In this document: positions 1 through 10,660 of the stretch, piece after piece
Numbering within the stretch: position 1 is the first letter of the stretch
Layout: each line of letters begins with the position of its first letter
Assembly (NCBI GenBank): GCA_963575745.1
Contig: CAUYUJ010017851.1
Coordinates: 151,559 to 215,558 of the forward strand
Reading direction: 5' to 3'
DNA: 64,000 nucleotides
From: Prorocentrum cordatum
Taxonomy: Eukaryota; Sar; Dinophyceae; Prorocentrales; Prorocentraceae
Program-made: the position numbers and the translations under genes
The notes under the pieces: model-generated
The model's database searches: none
The model's input: only the letters and a program-made list of their open reading frames with translations
Told to the model about the DNA's origin: nothing

Positions 1-990
1 TGCGCAATCACCCCAATCGCCCACCCACTTCGTTTGCGACGCTCATGTGGCGGCGATTGTCATGCGTGCTTTGCGTCGGCTGGTGCATTTGCGGCCGCGG
101 TCGCCCGCGCCGGCTCGCGCGCGCGGCGGCCAGCTAGTTCGGCGCGACCACTCTGAGCGCGGCGGCGCTGGCTTGTGGGCGCGTGCCAGCGGGCACTTCA
201 ATGAGAATCGGCGACATGGGCGGGCATGGCATCATGGCAGCATCAATGACGGTAGACGCGATGGTGATGGTAGCGGTGCTGGCGACGATGGTGACAACGA
301 AGACGGAGAGACCAGTGACGGCGCCGATGGTGATCACGCCAACGACGATGACGGCGCCGTCGCGTCGGCGATGATGGTTCTCAACGGTGTTTGGCACGCG
401 CGCGGCCGTCGCGCGAAAGTGGCCAGCATGGAATTTTTTGATTCGGATCGCGCCACCTCCGCCCAATCATGCGCGCAAGGGCGGTTGAGTGAGTTCGACA
501 CGCGGCGCGACTGGCCCGCTTGGCAGAATTTAGTGAACATGTTGAACACCAGTGAATTCGTTAAGAAGTCGCAGGAGCGCGAGTCCATTCATCTGAATAC
601 AATCTGACGTTGCAAAGCCATATGTTTCAGATATGCGTTCGGCACACCTGATTTTGAAATCTTTCCGAAACCCGGAGTGTTTAAATAATTGTGGCCCGCG
701 CGCGAGACGACGCGCATGGGACCTGTTTGGCAGCACGCGCGCACGGGCGTTCGAACGATTCCGACACGCGCGCGCGAGAGGCCCGTTTTCTCAATAGCAA
801 TTTGTGGTTTCCTCCAGATTTCGCAAAAACCCAAGCGCAAGTTTCTGTCATTTTTTCAAATGCGTGAGCGAAGCCTTATGTTCGTTACAAATTAAAAAAT
901 ATCAGGGCATTCGATCTTGGAACCCTTTCGAAACCGATGGTTTCATCAAAGGATTTTGGCACTCGCTGGGGTCGACACGCGCGGTCCCGT
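1..990 (+). repeat. Dispersed repeat family D, copy 1
   Basis: This stretch is alignable by eye with 3,834-4,600. Both carry GGCGGCGATTG, then GCCAGCTAGTT, a GACGATGG-rich middle with GGTGATCACGCC, and a GGTTCGGATCG or GATTCGGATCG end. The parts at 745-800 and 915-990 (GCGTTCGAACGATT, ACACGCGCG, a CGAT-CTTGGAA block) recur at 4,335-4,600, 35,440-35,600, 37,275-37,530 and 43,590-43,690. A 186-codon frame runs through 47-607, but it is Gly/Asp-rich and made from the GATGG repeats, so I do not call it a gene. I recognise no protein domain, and the mobility class is unknown. Confidence 0.55.
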
Positions 991-1744
991 TTTTTTGGAA
1001 ATCATTGTTGGACATTTGCATTTGTTTTAGAGGAGTGCGCACACTTACTTGGGGGGTATCAGTTTAGCAAAAATGATACGCATTTTTATTCAGGATGGAC
1101 GATCGGACATAATCGCATGTATTACAATGCTGACCTGGGGTCAGCGATGTCCGAGAGAGCGCGTTTCACGGGCGCTGGCCTTGGGAACATTCGGCGGCAC
1201 ATTTCAAACTGGGGAGGTCCCCCCCCCCAACATTCGGCGCCGTCGACCAAAACCAGGGGGACCCCCCTCCCCATTACCCCCCCCCTCCCGAACCCCCCCC
1301 TCCCCTCCCAGGGGGGACGGTCCAAAACCCGGCCCCCCACCCCCCCCCGGCGCCGACGCCAGCGCTGGCGCCGGCGCTGGCGTCGGCCAGCAGCGCCGCG
1401 GCGGGGACGCAGCAACGATGACCAGAGAGGGCTCAGGGAGGGAAGGGGGGGGTCCAAACCTCCCCCCCGCGGCGCCGGCGCCAGCGCCAGCGCTGGCAGC
1501 GGCCAGCGGCCAGCAGCGCCGTCGGCGGGGACGCAGCAACGAAGACCAAAGAGGGCCAACGGGCCACAGAAGGGAAGCACAAAACGCAATATCGAGCCCC
1601 CGCCCCCCGAAAGCCACCGAGAGGCCCCCAGGAAGGTCGAGGAGGCTTCACAAACAGACGTCCCCAGGACCTCTCTGACGATATTTCAAGAGCCATCCAT
1701 TAGAACGTTGACCCAAAGCCAAAAACCGGGGGTGGGAAGACCCG
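991..1744. other. GC-rich spacer with C tracts
   Basis: No gene is visible. From about 1,215 the sequence is runs of C interrupted by GGCGCCGGCGCTGGC-like words, and CAGCAGCGCCG-CGGGGACGCAGCAACGA occurs twice (about 1,388 and 1,513). The open frames here are Pro/Arg/Ala-rich low-complexity translations on both strands. Confidence 0.6.
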
Positions 1745-3205
1745 AAGGCCACGCCACCACAAACAACAACGCCACCACCACCACAGCCACCACCACCACG
1801 GAAACCACCACAACCCACCACCGCAATCACCACTATCACCACAAACCCGTACCCAGTGCACCACCACCACCACCAAAAACGCCACCACAACCACCACAAA
1901 CCAGCACAACCCACCAAAACCACCAGCACAACCACCACCAGTAATTACCACTCCACCACCACCACCAACACTACCGCCACCACCACGACCAAAACCCACC
2001 ACCACCACAAACCACCACACCACCATCACCACCACCACCACCACAATCCACCCACCACCACCACCAGCACCACCACCAGCAGCGCCACCGCCACAACCCA
2101 CTACCACAGTCCATCACCACCACCACCACCTCGACACACCACCATGCCATCACCACCACCGCCACCACCACTACCAACACCACCGCCACCACCACCACCA
2201 CTTAAATGCACCACCACCACCACAACCACAAACCACCACACAACCACCACCACAGCCACCACCACCACCACGACCACAAAAACCCACCACCACAACCACA
2301 ACAACTACCACCACGACCACCACCGCTACTATTTACCACTCCACCACCACCACCACGACCGCCACAACCACCACCACCAGCAGCACAACCCACCACCACC
2401 ACCACCACAAACGACCACACCACCACCACAAACCACCACACAACCACCACCACCACGACCATAGCAAACCACAACGCAAACACTGCCACCACCACTGCCA
2501 CAACCACCACCTCACCACCAAAACATCCGACCACCGCCACCACAACCACCACCACAAACCATAACACCACTACCACCACCGCCGCCGCCACCACCAACAC
2601 CACTTCCATACCCCACTGCTGCCACCACCGCCGCCACCACCACCACCACGACCACACATTCACCAGGCCACAACCACCAACATCAATGCCACCACCACCA
2701 CCACCACAAACCACCACACAACCACCACCATCACAAACCACCATACAACCTTCACCACCACCGCCACCACCACCCACCACCACAACCACAACCACCACAA
2801 CAAACCATCACACCACCACCGCCACAACAATCACCACCGCCATCACCACCACCACCACAACCCACCGCCACCAGAACCACCACCACCACTACAACCACCG
2901 CGACAAACCACCACACCACCACCGCCACCACAGCCACCACCACAACCCACCACATCTACCACCACCACCACCACCAGAAACCACCTCACCACCACCGCGA
3001 CCCACCACCACCACCACCACCACGACAAACCACCACGTCACCACCACCACCACAGCCCGCCACCACAACCACAGCAACCACCACCACCAACACCACCACC
3101 AGCAACCACCACACCATCACCACCGCCACCACCACCACCGCCACAACCACCGCCACCACCATCACCACCACCACAGCCCACCACCACCACCACCACCACC
3201 ACCTC
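1745..3205. repeat. ACC/CCA triplet microsatellite, about 1.4 kb
   Basis: Nearly all of this block is CCACCA or ACCACC triplets, with scattered interruptions such as ACAACC and AAACC. One strand is almost free of G and T. Reading frames on the plus strand translate to His/Thr/Pro runs and those on the minus strand to Val/Gly/Trp runs. All are consequences of the triplet and not genes. Confidence 0.95.
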
Positions 3206-3833
3206 AGGGAGGCCCCAAGAAATGCCCAACAGGCGCCCAAGAGGCTTCACAAATGCCCTCTAGAGGCCCCCGAGAGCCCTCCGACGAGAACCCACAGGGC
3301 ATCCATTAAGACTGTGACCCAAAACCAAGGCACGGTGGCGGAGCATCGTCGTCATCGTCGTCGCCGTCGTCCTCGTCGACGCTCCCCGCCGCCGCCGCCG
3401 CCAGCCGCCGCAGGCGCTGGCGCCGGCCTAGAAAATTGAAACGTCGTCTTCATCGACGTTCCCCGCCGCCGGGGCCAGCCGCCGCTGACGCCGGCGCCGG
3501 CCCGAGGGGAGGGAGAAAGGCAGGGGATGGGGCGGGGGTTCGAACCCTTCCCCCCCTCTCCGTCACGGGAGAAGGGCGGGGGGTTCGAACCCCCGCCCCC
3601 CTCTTTCCCGTGACGGAGAAAGGGGAGGGAGAGAGGGGGGTTCGAACAGCCCCCCCCCTTTAAGCCAGGGGGGGCGGTCCGGTTCCAAGCCCCTCCCCCC
3701 CTCCAAACGCCGACAACGCGCTCTTTCCGAAGTCCCGGAGGGGGGGGGCCGGGGGGGTGTATTCCTGATATTCTTTCAGACAATCTTGGCGGCACAGTTC
3801 ACCCCGCCAAACATGAAGTTGCTAATTTTACTG
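3206..3833. other. GC-rich spacer around a palindrome
   Basis: This has short GTCGTC runs near 3,346-3,380, two copies of CGACGTTCCCCGCCGCCG-like sequence (about 3,378 and 3,455), and three GTTCGAAC words in G/C tracts. No coding signal is seen. The GTTCGAAC words resemble a tRNA T-loop, but no cloverleaf surrounds them. Confidence 0.5.
3540..3633. repeat. Large imperfect palindrome centred on TTCGAA
   Basis: The centre is TTCGAA at 3,584-3,589. It is flanked by GGGCGGGGG on the left and CCCCCGCCC on the right. Further out, CCGTCACGGG (about 3,560) is matched by CCCGTGACGG (about 3,608). The two arms of roughly 45 bp pair almost throughout, so the block could extrude as a cruciform. Confidence 0.8.
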
Positions 3834-4600
3834 CTCGCGCAATCATCCCACCCGCCCGCCCGCAACTGGGTTTGCAAAGCCCATGCGGCGGCGATTGCGA
3901 CGACTGCTTTGCGACTGCTCGGCGCTGTCTGGCGCATCGCCTAGGCCGCGCCAGAGCGCATGCTCGCGCGCTGGCGCGCATGCTCGCGCGCAAAGCGGCC
4001 AGCTAGTTTGGCGCAACCGACGCGGCCGCGGCCGCGGCAGCGCTGGGGACCTCCCAGCGGACAGTCCAGTGCTAGTCGGCGACGTGGGCGGGCGCGGTAC
4101 CATGGCAACTCTGATTACAATAGACGCGACGATGGTGGCAACGTCCACGACGGCACGGCCAGTGACGGCGTTGATGGTGATCACGCCGGCGACGATGACG
4201 GTGTCCTCGCGTCGGTGATGACCGTTCTGCGCGGAGTTCGGCATGCGGGAGTGGCCGACGCGGTAGAGTGGCCCGTATGGTATTCTTTGGTTCGGATCGT
4301 CCCCCCCCCCCCTCCACACACAGCGCGCGCGCAAAGGGCGTTCGAATGATTTCGACATGCGACGCGGAAGGCCCGTTTGGCAGAATTCGATGGAAAAGGC
4401 TGAACGACCCCAGGTTTCTTCCTAGAGTCAACAGTAGTTCGAGCGCGCTCTTCTTCCTGATTTTCTGGTTTGACAACTGATGTTGTTAAACCATGTTGTT
4501 ATATGTTTTCGGGGCGCCCGATCTTGAAATCACTACGGCACTTGAGGTTGTTGAAGGAGTTTGGCATGGGCGCGGGACGACGCGCGCGTGAGCCTTGTCG
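3834..4600 (+). repeat. Dispersed repeat family D, copy 2
   Basis: This matches the window's first kilobase block by block: GCGGCGGCGATTG, GCGCTGTCTGGCGCATC, GGCCAGCTAGTTTGGCGC, the GACGATGG segment with GTGATCACGCCGGCGAC, then GGTTCGGATCG. The following segment (GCGTTCGAATGATTTCGAC near 4,339, CGATCTTGAAATC near 4,520, GACGACGCGCGCG near 4,575) also recurs near 37.3 and 43.6 kb. The copies are strongly diverged, which suggests an old family. Confidence 0.6.
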
Positions 4601-5829
4601 TGCCGTCGTTTGCACATGATTCTTGGACACTGATGAGTTTTGATGCACGAGTTTTCGCGCATACTTGGACTTCGCAAAGGATGATCAAAAGGCTCTTTTG
4701 TTTCACTTTTTCTTTAAACGAGTTGCGAACACAAAACAAGTCATGATTTCCGCCTGGCCCCCCGTCGGACAAGCGGGGATGCGAGCGCAGTGGCGCGCGC
4801 GATGTCGCGCGACCCGCCGTTGGTAATAACGTGACTGCGCGGGCGTCGCGGCGACGACGACGGCGACGGCGACGACCACGGCGGCGCCAGCGTGGACGGC
4901 GACGACGACGGCGGCAACGGCGACGGCGGCGACGACGAACATCGCGGCGACGGCGGCGACGGGGCCTGGGCCCACGGGCGAACTTGCGCCCCGCCCTCGC
5001 TCTTGGAGTCCCGGCCCAGATTTCATGGGAGGAGCGAAATGTCTGCGCGCAGCCGATCCTCCGCTTTACTAAAATTGTTGTCGCTTTAATGCAAGTTTTC
5101 TTTGCTTCCGGAGTGTATCTAGCGACGCACTTTTACCAAAGCCGCGTCTTCTTTTGGTAACGCCGTTTCGTCGCTTGAGTAAAGCCGTTTCTTCGCTTCA
5201 GTAAAATGCGCGGGCTGCCTTAATACTGCCTTGGATATGCGGTGGTGATGCGGGAGCACGGCCCGCTCGGGGGGCCCTGCCCGTTTACCCCGCGATGCAT
5301 TTTCTCGAGTAGTCAGAGTCGCGCTGCATCGGGTCGCGGCGACCTTGGGCATGTGTTCAGCGAGTTGTAGATGCCCTTTGACAGAAATTCCGGGCGGGAG
5401 TGCAGGACATGGCTCGGCAATTCGGACGCGCTGCCGTGGCTGTCGCGCAACAAAACAGAAACACTTTACCGTTTCCAAAATGAGGGGGATGCATGTTTGG
5501 CTGGGATGAGATGGGTCGATTTCTAAGATGAGTAATGGGGCACCATCATATGTTCATGCCGATGCGAAAACGAGGGCGTCAATTGCGGGGCAGGAACTGA
5601 CCCCATTTTTTTTTTTTATTTATATATATATATGTGTATATATATATATATAATAAAAAAGAGGGCATTTTTACGCGATGCGATCTACGTGGTGCGTTGT
5701 TTTTGGTACACCGTTGCGTTGCGCATTCGGTGTGGTCCAATGTAATGCATATGCATTATATGTATATACACACATGTATGTGTATATATAGGTATATCGG
5801 AGTAGGCCGGGGGAGGGCCCAGATCTGCG
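4601..5829. other. Intergenic DNA with short triplet and AT runs
   Basis: There is a CGA/GGC triplet-rich patch at about 4,845-4,965, whose frames are Arg-rich. A small direct repeat of the form CGCTT-AGTAAA occurs three times at 5,066-5,210. Poly-T lies at about 5,608-5,618 and TA/TGTA runs at 5,620-5,655 and 5,755-5,800. No gene is recognised. Confidence 0.5.
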
Positions 5830-7290
5830 GCCTCTGGTTCGCATGGGTGGCTGGGGGTTGCCTTGAGGACTCTAGGTGGTTTCAGAAGGGGCTCTGGACC
5901 TCCCCAGAGGCTCCCAAACTGGCTCAAGAGGCGCCCCAAACACCCCAGGTTGTGTGGAAGGTGGCTGAATAACACATTGACATGGCTTCTGGACGGGCCA
6001 CGAGCGCTCGAAGACAGCCCAAGACTGCGCCTAGACGGCCACATAGGCATTCAAGACGGTCCAAGAGGCCGCCGATAAGGTCTTCCAAAGGCAAAACTCA
6101 ATTCAAACATCCCCCATGGGACAACGTATCTTTCTTTGATATTTGCTTTTTCAGTCCTACCAGCGGCGGTGACGGCTCGAGAGGCTCCCCAAATGAACCT
6201 CCGCCGGCCCTAGCTATAGGCCCCCAAGAGGGCCCCCAGACGGCCAGCAGAGAGCTTCAAGCAGCACAAGAGAGCCCCAACACGGCCCAAGAGACTACCC
6301 GAGGGGGTCGCCGGAGGATTCCTACATGGTCGGAGAGGGCCCTCCGAGGGTCCCAAGACGGGCTCAGATTCCCATGACGGGCGAAGAGGGACCCAGAACG
6401 GCCGAACTGGGCTCCCAGAGGGTCCAAGAAAGGACTATCAGGACTCCCTGAAGACGATCCCGGGGGCCGTTGAGAAGGCCTCCGAGTGCAACAAACGAGC
6501 ACATCCCATGGAAAGGTGTACATTTCTATGAGATTCGCTTCTTTGTTCCATCGGCGGCCACGTCGGCCCCAAAGGCTCCCCTAATCGGCGCCGCACGGTC
6601 CACGAGGCCCCCAAGAGGGCTCCAAGACAGCCTCAAGAGAGCGTCGACCAGCACAAGGGAGCTCCAAAACAGCCCGAAGGAGTTCCCAGGGGGCCCGAGG
6701 GAACAACCGGAGGATCCCTACATGGTCGGAGAGGGCTCGATGAGGGCCCCAAGAGGGCTCAGCTACCCATTACATGCCAAGAGGGGCTTGAGACAGCCGA
6801 AATGGGCTCCCAGACGGGCCACAAAGGGCACAAAAGGACCCCCCCACGACTGTCTAAGAGGCCGTTGAGAAGGCCCTCCAAAGGAAAAGTCAAGTATTTC
6901 CGATGGAGAATCGCATATTTCTTGGAGCTTCTCTTTTCAGTGCGACCAGCGGTCGCGACGGCCCAATCGATTACCAAAATGGGCCCCAGACGGCTCCAGG
7001 GGCCCCAAAGAGGGTTCCAAGATGGGCTGAAGAGCGCTTCAAGCGGCACAGAAGAGCTACAAGACGGCCCAAGAGAGCTCCCAGGAATTCCGAGGGGGCA
7101 ACCAGAGGATTCCTACATGGCCCCAGGAGGGCCCCAAGACGGGCTGAGCTCCCCACGACTAGCCAAGAGGGACCCGGAACGGGCCTTCAGACGTGTTAAT
7201 AAAGGCTCCAAAGGATTCCAAATGAAGGCCCGGAGGTGCTCCAGAGACTGCCACAATGCTCCTAGAAGCAAAGGCTCCCAGCACGCGTTC
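5830..7290. repeat. Degenerate CCAAGAGGGC repeat block (family K)
   Basis: The DNA is built from variants of CCCCAAGAGGGCTCC and CCAAGACGGGC, spaced roughly 10-25 bp. A longer rhythm of about 390 bp is also visible. An anchor with a CCATGG-like word, TTTCT, a GATTCGC-like word and, in two of three, TTTTCAGT-CCAGCGG recurs near 6,110-6,170, 6,500-6,560 and 6,895-6,955. Open frames across it are low in complexity and differ between units, so no gene is called. Confidence 0.75.
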
Positions 7291-7339
7291 CAGTAAGCAT
7301 CCATGTATTGGGTGCGTTGAGAGAAGAGAGGGGGAAAGG

Positions 7340-7960
7340 GACAAGGGGGAGGAGGAGGAGGAGGAGGAGGAGGAGGAGGAGGAGGAGGAGGAGGAGGAGG
7401 AGGAGGAGGAGGAGGAGGAGGAGGAGGAGGAGAAGGAGGTAGGAGAGGAGGAGGTGGAGGAGCAGGAGGATGATGACGATGCTGATGATGCTTGTGGTGG
7501 TGATGGTGCAGAGGATGAGGAGGAGGATAAGGATGGGGGATGATGATCATGAGGAGGAGGAGGAGGAGGAGGAGGAGGAGGAGGAGAAGGAGGAGGTGGA
7601 GGAGGGAGGAGGAGGAGGAGGATGCGGAGGAGGAGTAGGAGGAGGAGGATGCGCAGCATGAGGAGGAGGAGGAGGAGGAGGAGGAGGAGGAGGAGGGGGA
7701 GGAAGATCAGGAGGACGAAGAGGGGGAAGAGGAGGGGGAAGAGGAGGAGGGACATTGTTCTTGTAAGATCATCTTGTTCTCTCATTTTCTGGCTCGGGGA
7801 GGGATGCAGAAGGCGAGGAGGGAAGGGGAGCGCAGGATGAAGAGGGCTCGAGAGGAGGAAGGAGGTGAAATAGATGAAGGAACACAAGGAGGGACACACC
7901 GAAGAGTGGGGAAGACAGGGAGGAGGAGAAGGAGGAGGAAGAGGAGGAGGAGGTGAAGGA
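7340..7960 (+). repeat. GGA polypurine tract
   Basis: Three nearly pure stretches of GGA/GAG triplets (about 7,350-7,465, 7,550-7,690 and 7,700-7,755) lie within more loosely purine-rich DNA. The plus strand is almost free of pyrimidines for hundreds of bases. Frames read poly-Glu, poly-Arg or poly-Gly on plus, and Ser/Leu/Pro runs on minus. Confidence 0.95.
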
Positions 7961-8069
7961 ACAGGGAACCCTTTCAGGGAGACGCCGACGAGGATAAGGA
8001 TGACTATAAGATGATGGGAAGAGGGGGAACAGGAAGAGGAGGAGGGGAAGGGGATTGCAGTGGACCGGG

Positions 8070-8345
8070 ATGGTGACGGCAATGACGCTGATGATAATGA
8101 TGATGTTGATGACGATGATTATGCCGACGACGACGCCGACGACGACCAACATGATGTTGATGATGCGGATGATGATGCTAAAAGGTACGATGACGATGAT
8201 GGCGATGGTGATCACGATGATGAGGATGATAATGGTAATAATAATGTTTGTTGTGATGGTGATGGTGAAGGTGACCGTGACCATGACCATGACGATGAAG
8301 ATGACCGGGATGAAGATGACAATGATGACGATGATCATGACCCTA
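8070..8345 (+). repeat. GATGAT / GACGAT microsatellite
   Basis: Imperfect GAT and GAC triplets give an Asp-rich frame (8,060-8,350) and a Met/Thr-rich frame (8,055-8,357). Both end together near 8,350, where the repeat stops. The coding appearance is explained by the triplet. Confidence 0.9.
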
Positions 8346-8849
8346 GCTAGAACTTGAGCGCGCGCCAAGCGCGCGATGGTTCTAGTATGTATAGATAGTG
8401 CAATGGGCGTTGTGGCACTGTTGCGGTGCAATTTACAAGATGAAATATATGTTGTGCAATGCGCGTGGAGGAGCCCATGCAGTACAATCTAAACCGCGAC
8501 GAGGCGGCGGCGGGGAGCACGGAACCGCCTGACCACCACCCAGGCCCAGAGGACGGGCGGCGACGAGGCAGCGGCGGGGCGGCGACGGCGAGCACGGAGA
8601 CGCCAGACCACAAGGTTGGCCCCGACGACGGATGGTGACTGGGCGGCAGAGGGGCGGCGAGGGCAGTTACATAGCCGCCAGACCGAGATTCACGCCCACT
8701 TGCTTACGCCAGAAGTAGAAATCCCTGAGTCATACATGTTTTGGACAGTGCATTGGTCAGCTTTCATTCCGAGAGAAAGGGAGAGAGATACATGGAAACA
8801 GGCACTCACACACCGTACTTGTGCAACGGCTTGGCAGGAAAGGGGGCTC
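8346..8849. other. Intergenic DNA, no gene seen
   Basis: This contains CGACGAGGC-GGCGGCGGGG and GAGCACGGA-CCGCC repeated twice (about 8,498 and 8,562) and otherwise unique sequence. I see no recognisable protein or RNA. Confidence 0.4.
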
Positions 8850-9200
8850 TTAGAGTCGTTGAAGGGGCTTTTTGTGGTATGTCGGTGTGCTCTTGACGGC
8901 CTTTCTGTTGGGCTGTTGTGGGGCCCTCTTGAAGGCCTGTTGAGCAGTCTTGGAGCCTTTTTGGGGAACCTTTTGTATTGTTTCCGGGCTTTAGAAGGGC
9001 GAACATGCCAGCATATAAAACCTGTCAAACACCTCAGGAACACCGCTTTGTCTTGCCTCTCGAAGGTTTCTTGGGCGTCCTGTTGGAACCCTCTTGGGCT
9101 GTCTTGTGGGCCCCTGGGGCCGTCTTAAGGCTTGTTTGGGCCATCTTGGGACCCTCTTGAAGCATTTGGAGCCTTTCTTTGGCAGTCCCAGAATTGCCTT
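8850..9200. repeat. Family K block, opposite orientation
   Basis: Words such as GGGGCCCTCTTGAAGG, GTTGAGCAGTCTTGG and GGGCCATCTTGGGACCC are the complement of the CCAAGAGGGC unit at 5,830-7,290. The unit is highly degenerate. The 170-codon frame at 8,616-9,128 is Leu/Trp/Gly-rich and follows the repeat. Confidence 0.6.
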
Positions 9201-9441
9201 GGAGGTTATTTTGCCCTATTGGGTCGCGCTTGGCTGTCGTGGAGCGTTAGTTTTGTTGTTTGTTTGCTGTGTTGGATGTCTTGCGCAGTTGTTTGGGCTG
9301 TTTGCGTATTGTTTGTTTTGTGTGTGGGTGTTTGGTTTGTTTGTTGCTGGTTTGGCCCCCTGGGGGGGGGGGGGGGGGGCGATGCTATCGGCCCTTGCTG
9401 TTTCCCGGTCAATTTGAATTTGGAAACTGCACAATTCAGAT
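9201..9441. other. TTTG-rich DNA ending in an 18-G tract
   Basis: The sequence is rich in TTGTTTG until an uninterrupted run of G at 9,362-9,379, which is preceded by CCCCCT. No gene is seen. Confidence 0.6.
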
Positions 9442-10660
9442 GGGGAGGGAAAGGCCACCAAGTTGGAGAAGGAGCTGGAGACAGCGAAGCAGGAAACTGC
9501 CAAATTGTACGGCGCCGAGCAAGACCCAGGTGGCGCCGACGGGAAGAAACTCAGAGGCACCATCGGTGCGCTGGCGGTCGACAACCTCTCAGCAGCCGGC
9601 GTCATCACGGGCATCATCACCGCGGTCGACAAGCTGGACATTGACGCCAAGGCCGCCACGCAGCCCGCCCCGCCGGCTGAGGCAGCGGGCGGAGGCGAAG
9701 GAGTCTTTGCACACGATCCTGGAGGAGGAGGGGCCCCTGGCGGCGAAGCAGGGGCTGCAGGTGAAGACGTGCGCAATACTGACGCCAAGGAACCCTCTTC
9801 AGAGGAGGCTTTTGACGCGTTCGCGGCCCATGGAGATCCTGGCGGCCTGCTGGGCGCTTGCGACGATGAGGGGGGGCGGAAGCGGATGGCCGAGGCTCTG
9901 GACATTTTTCAGGGCGTGCAAAAAGCCCAATACGGACAAGCCAGGGGCGTAGCTTGGGCGGGCGGCGGCGGTGGAACGCCTCGCCCATCAGCGCCAGAGC
10001 CGAAGGATCCGAGGCGGAGTTCCTCTACAACTGCTTTCCCTACACGGACTTCATTTATGTGCAGGAGACCCACCTCAGACAGGAGCGCTGCAAGGAGGTT
10101 CCCGAGAAGCTCATGCACGGCGGCTGGTATGGCATGGCCAGCGCAGCGGCTGGGGCCGCTCAAAGGGGGTCTGGAAAAGGAGGGCTAGTGCAGCCAGCTC
10201 CCCGTGCGTATGGGCTCGGTGTCTTCGAGACAATCTGCGACTTCAGCACCTGCCCAGGGTGCGCTGGTTCGGGGCGCTTCTCGGGCGTGGTCCCTGGCGG
10301 GGTCGAGTCCACCTCAGGGCGAAGGGGGGCACGTCCGACCTCAACCTGCGCGTCCTGGGGGCCTGCGGGCCCGTCAGCATGATTGACGGGCCCGCCTCCA
10401 ACGGAGGCGACTTCAGCTTGGAATCGTTACAGCACACCCAGTTTGGTGTTTCGGCCGCGCTCAGCCTGAAGGCGGCGGCTCCCGGCGACGGCGCGCGCCG
10501 CCCTGGAGGGCGCGCTTACTACAGGCCGACCAGTGAGGCGCTCGGCCTGGCCAGCGCGAAGATCCTGCCTGGCTGGGCCGTCGACGCGCGCCCCCTTGAG
10601 TTCGAGCTCGACGGCAGCAGCGGCGGGGTCAGCATGCGGCAAGCATCGGCTCTGCTGGCA
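9442..10660 (+). pseudogene. Decayed LINE-like ORF with endonuclease/exonuclease/phosphatase fragment
   Basis: From about 9,451 one frame opens with a Lys/Glu coiled-coil-like segment (KLEKELETAKQETAKL) and runs to 10,188 without an ATG at its start. A second frame (9,954-10,382) contains FIYVQETHLRQERC and GGWYGMASAA. The Q-E-T-H pattern followed by a GW and a Gly-rich GKGG resembles the N-terminal part of LINE AP-like endonucleases, where the Glu binds the catalytic metal. A third frame (9,971-10,666) continues with SDLNLRVL, which may be a later strand of the same fold. The coding trace therefore switches frame at least twice. I infer a dead non-LTR retrotransposon fragment. Reverse-transcriptase motifs were not found downstream, so the assignment rests on the endonuclease-like segment alone. 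Confidence 0.4.

Noticed and set aside
1856-3309. His-rich 'metal-binding' proteins
   Set aside because: The frames are translations of the ACC/CCA microsatellite, with matching Val/Gly frames on the other strand.
3535-3650. tRNA genes suggested by GTTCGAAC
   Set aside because: The words lie in a G/C palindrome; no acceptor, D or anticodon stems can be drawn around them.
5900-6000. Dinoflagellate spliced-leader relic (TGGCTCAAG near 5,929)
   Set aside because: Only the last nine bases match; the upstream CCGTAGCCATTT part is absent and the word fits the family K repeat.
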